Notes under the pieces: generated by a model
The model's database searches: none
The model's input: only the letters and a program-made list of their open reading frames with translations
Told to the model about the DNA's origin: nothing
In this document: in pieces, positions 62,598 to 64,000 of the stretch
Numbering within the stretch: position 1 is the stretch's first letter
Layout of the letters: each line of letters starts with the position of its first letter
From: Acidobacteria bacterium RIFCSPLOWO2_02_FULL_65_29
GTDB taxonomy: Bacteria > Acidobacteriota > Vicinamibacteria > Vicinamibacterales > CAVVIG01
Direction of reading: 5' to 3'
Assembly (NCBI GenBank): GCA_001767435.1
Contig: MEKT01000021.1
Span: 1-64,000 of the forward strand
DNA: 64,000 nucleotides
Program-made: the position numbers and the translations under genes

Positions 62598-64000
62598 TCA
62601 GTAGTAGTAGGCGCCCACGCCGGGCTCGACCTTCCCCAGCTGTCCGGGCGGATAGACCCTCGGGTCCCAGAATTCCTTCTTGCCCTGGATGTTGACGACC
62701 GATGGCAGGCGCTTGTTGATCGCCACGTCGTAGCATCGCTGCAGCGCGGGGAGCACGTCTTCCGCGTTCGTCACGTACTCGCCGTGAGCGCCCAGCGCTT
62801 CGGCCATCTTGTCGTACCGCAGATTCTCCTGGAAGAGGTGCAGCTGCTCGCGGCGATTCCGCTCCCCGGGCGCGGGATGCTGATTGGCCCACGTTCCCCA
62901 CGCGTTGTTGTTGTACACCACCACAATCGCCGGCATCCGGTACTTGGCCAGCGTCTCGATCTCCATGCCGGTGATGCCGAAGCCGGCGTCGCCGGTAATC
63001 GTCAGAATCGGGCTGCCTTTGTACGCGGCCTGCGCGCCGGCGCCGAGCTCCATGGCGGCGCCAACGCCAACGGTATACGCCACGTCGGGCCCGACGACGA
63101 TCTCCCAGTACGGCCCATTGAGGATCTGGCCGGGACGGTAGGCGCGGAGGTACTGCCTCGTGTAGCGGGCAATGCCGAACCCGCCCGACACGATCGTCAT
63201 CTGATCCTTGGGGATCTTCCCCTTGTAGAGGAAGTCGCCGACGGCCTTGGCGATCGCCGCCGGGTGCACTTCGCCAGGCCGGCAGTAGGGGGCGCACTTG
63301 GCATAGATGGCGTCGCGCTCCTCGTTGTACTGCTTTTCGGCCGCCCGCACCTCGGCAATCCAGCTGTCGTGCTTCATCGCCGGCGCCTCGTTGTAGAGCG
63401 CCTCGAGCGCGGCCCGCTCGTCGCTCACAATCCCGACATCGATGGGCGTGTCGCGACCGATCTCCTCGGGCACCGGATGGATGCGGATGTACTTCGCGCT
63501 CGGCGGGAACGCCCACTGGCCGGGGGGCGGCATGTGGTAGTGCCCGACCACCAGCACAACGTCAACGCTGGCATAGCAGTTGGGCGACGCGCTGGCGCTC
63601 AGCGGGTGGTCGTCGGCGAAGCAGCCTTTCTGCGGCGCCGCTTCGGTGACCGGAATCTGCGTCTTCTCGGCGAACGCCTTCAGCACATCCCATGCGCGCT
63701 TGGCGAAGACGCCCTGGGCCGACACGATCATCGGCCGCTCGGAGCTCTTGAGCAGCGCCACGGCCGCCGTGATGGCCTTCGGCTCGGGGTACGCCTTGGC
63801 TTCGGTGCGGTACCGCGTCTTGTCGACGTAGTAGCGCACGTCCTTGGCCGACGTGAACCGGGCGTTTGGCACCTCGGTCGGAAACACCAGGTGCACCGGC
63901 TTCGGAATCCCGCTCTTCATCTGGCGGAACGCTTCCGCGGTGTGCTCCCAGATCCGCGCCGGCGTGACGATGGTCTTGCCCCACTTGGTGACGCCAGTCG
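62598..64000 (-). CDS. Thiamine-diphosphate enzyme (acetolactate synthase/oxalyl-CoA decarboxylase-like), N-terminus cut by window edge
   Basis: The frame runs to the window edge without a stop (at least 467 codons); the visible part starts in GVTKWGKTIVTPARIWEHTA. The central TPP_enzyme_M region (MIVSAQGVFAKRAWDVLKAF, VDVVLVVGHYHMPPPGQW) is followed by the ThDP-binding C-terminal domain: GDAGFGITGMEIETLAKYRM and VVVYNNNAWGTWANQHPAPG, where GDA and NNN are the Mg-ThDP ligands. The FGxxGMEIET pattern is also seen in oxalyl-CoA decarboxylase/HACL proteins. The catalytic Glu lies outside the window. The substrate is unknown. Confidence 0.85.
   Translation of the reverse strand, partial: TGVTKWGKTIVTPARIWEHTAEAFRQMKSGIPKPVHLVFPTEVPNARFTSAKDVRYYVDKTRYRTEAKAYPEPKAITAAVALLKSSERPMIVSAQGVFAKRAWDVLKAFAEKTQIPVTEAAPQKGCFADDHPLSASASPNCYASVDVVLVVGHYHMPPPGQWAFPPSAKYIRIHPVPEEIGRDTPIDVGIVSDERAALEALYNEAPAMKHDSWIAEVRAAEKQYNEERDAIYAKCAPYCRPGEVHPAAIAKAVGDFLYKGKIPKDQMTIVSGGFGIARYTRQYLRAYRPGQILNGPYWEIVVGPDVAYTVGVGAAMELGAGAQAAYKGSPILTITGDAGFGITGMEIETLAKYRMPAIVVVYNNNAWGTWANQHPAPGERNRREQLHLFQENLRYDKMAEALGAHGEYVTNAEDVLPALQRCYDVAINKRLPSVVNIQGKKEFWDPRVYPPGQLGKVEPGVGAYYY

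Overview
The window is a GC-rich bacterial chromosome segment with about 58 credible protein genes on both strands. I see no rRNA, tRNA, CRISPR array, prophage or insertion sequence. LpxC implies a lipopolysaccharide outer membrane. Secreted TolB-like propeller proteins, a DUF6152-type protein, a subtilase with IFWGQ repeats and large families of short intergenic repeats together suggest Acidobacteriota, possibly Vicinamibacteria. That placement is inference; no marker gene in the window proves it.

Layout. 1-5.5 kb (minus strand): a TPR protein cut by the window edge, a membrane HD-GYP protein, a secreted subtilisin-like protease ending in eight IFWGQ repeats, and a small helix-turn-helix protein. 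I consider this the best candidate for an undescribed system. 5.8-9.5 kb: a peptide-type ABC importer (binding protein and two permeases, no ATPase). 9.7-12.7 kb: a HOGA1-like aldolase, an alanine-glyoxylate-type aminotransferase and a monofunctional glycosyltransferase, all overlapping. 12.7-23.3 kb: mixed accessory genes (NlpC/P60 lipoprotein, HNH protein, TIG/propeller protein, amino-acid permease, two tandem TolB-like paralogues, Uma2 protein, and a small-protein/nucleotidyltransferase pair). 23.4-31.6 kb: uvrA, lpxC, a radical SAM protein, a sigma/STAS/small-protein operon and lysA. 31.8-37.4 kb: tmk, comF-like, rsfS-nadD-obgE-rpmA-rplU, a lipoprotein and a TPR protein. 37.6-43.8 kb: dprA-topA-trmFO-xerC. 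43.9-57 kb: NtrC/NtrB-type two-component system, ABC-F ATPase, a kinase with an HTH-receiver fusion regulator, sigma/anti-sigma genes, a permease and a PEGA protein. 57.2-62.1 kb: hslV-hslU, an Fn3 lipoprotein, a fumarylacetoacetate-hydrolase-family protein and a transaldolase. 62.1-64 kb: a small unknown protein and a ThDP enzyme cut by the window edge.

The order dprA-topA-trmFO-xerC ... hslV-hslU matches the Firmicutes smf-topA-gid-codV-clpQ-clpY cluster, but about 13 kb of mainly regulatory genes separates xerC from hslV here.

The non-coding DNA is unusual. At least 20 gene boundaries carry short repeats with a 7-8 nt period, often followed by their reverse complement, and they abut or include stop codons. 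A separate palindromic repeat with the core GAGCCTGTCGAAGGGC occurs between genes and also in frame inside several proteins (MtgA tail, second TolB-like protein, TopA, TrmFO, ABC-F). A two-hairpin element of about 90 bp occurs twice, before lpxC and before rplU.
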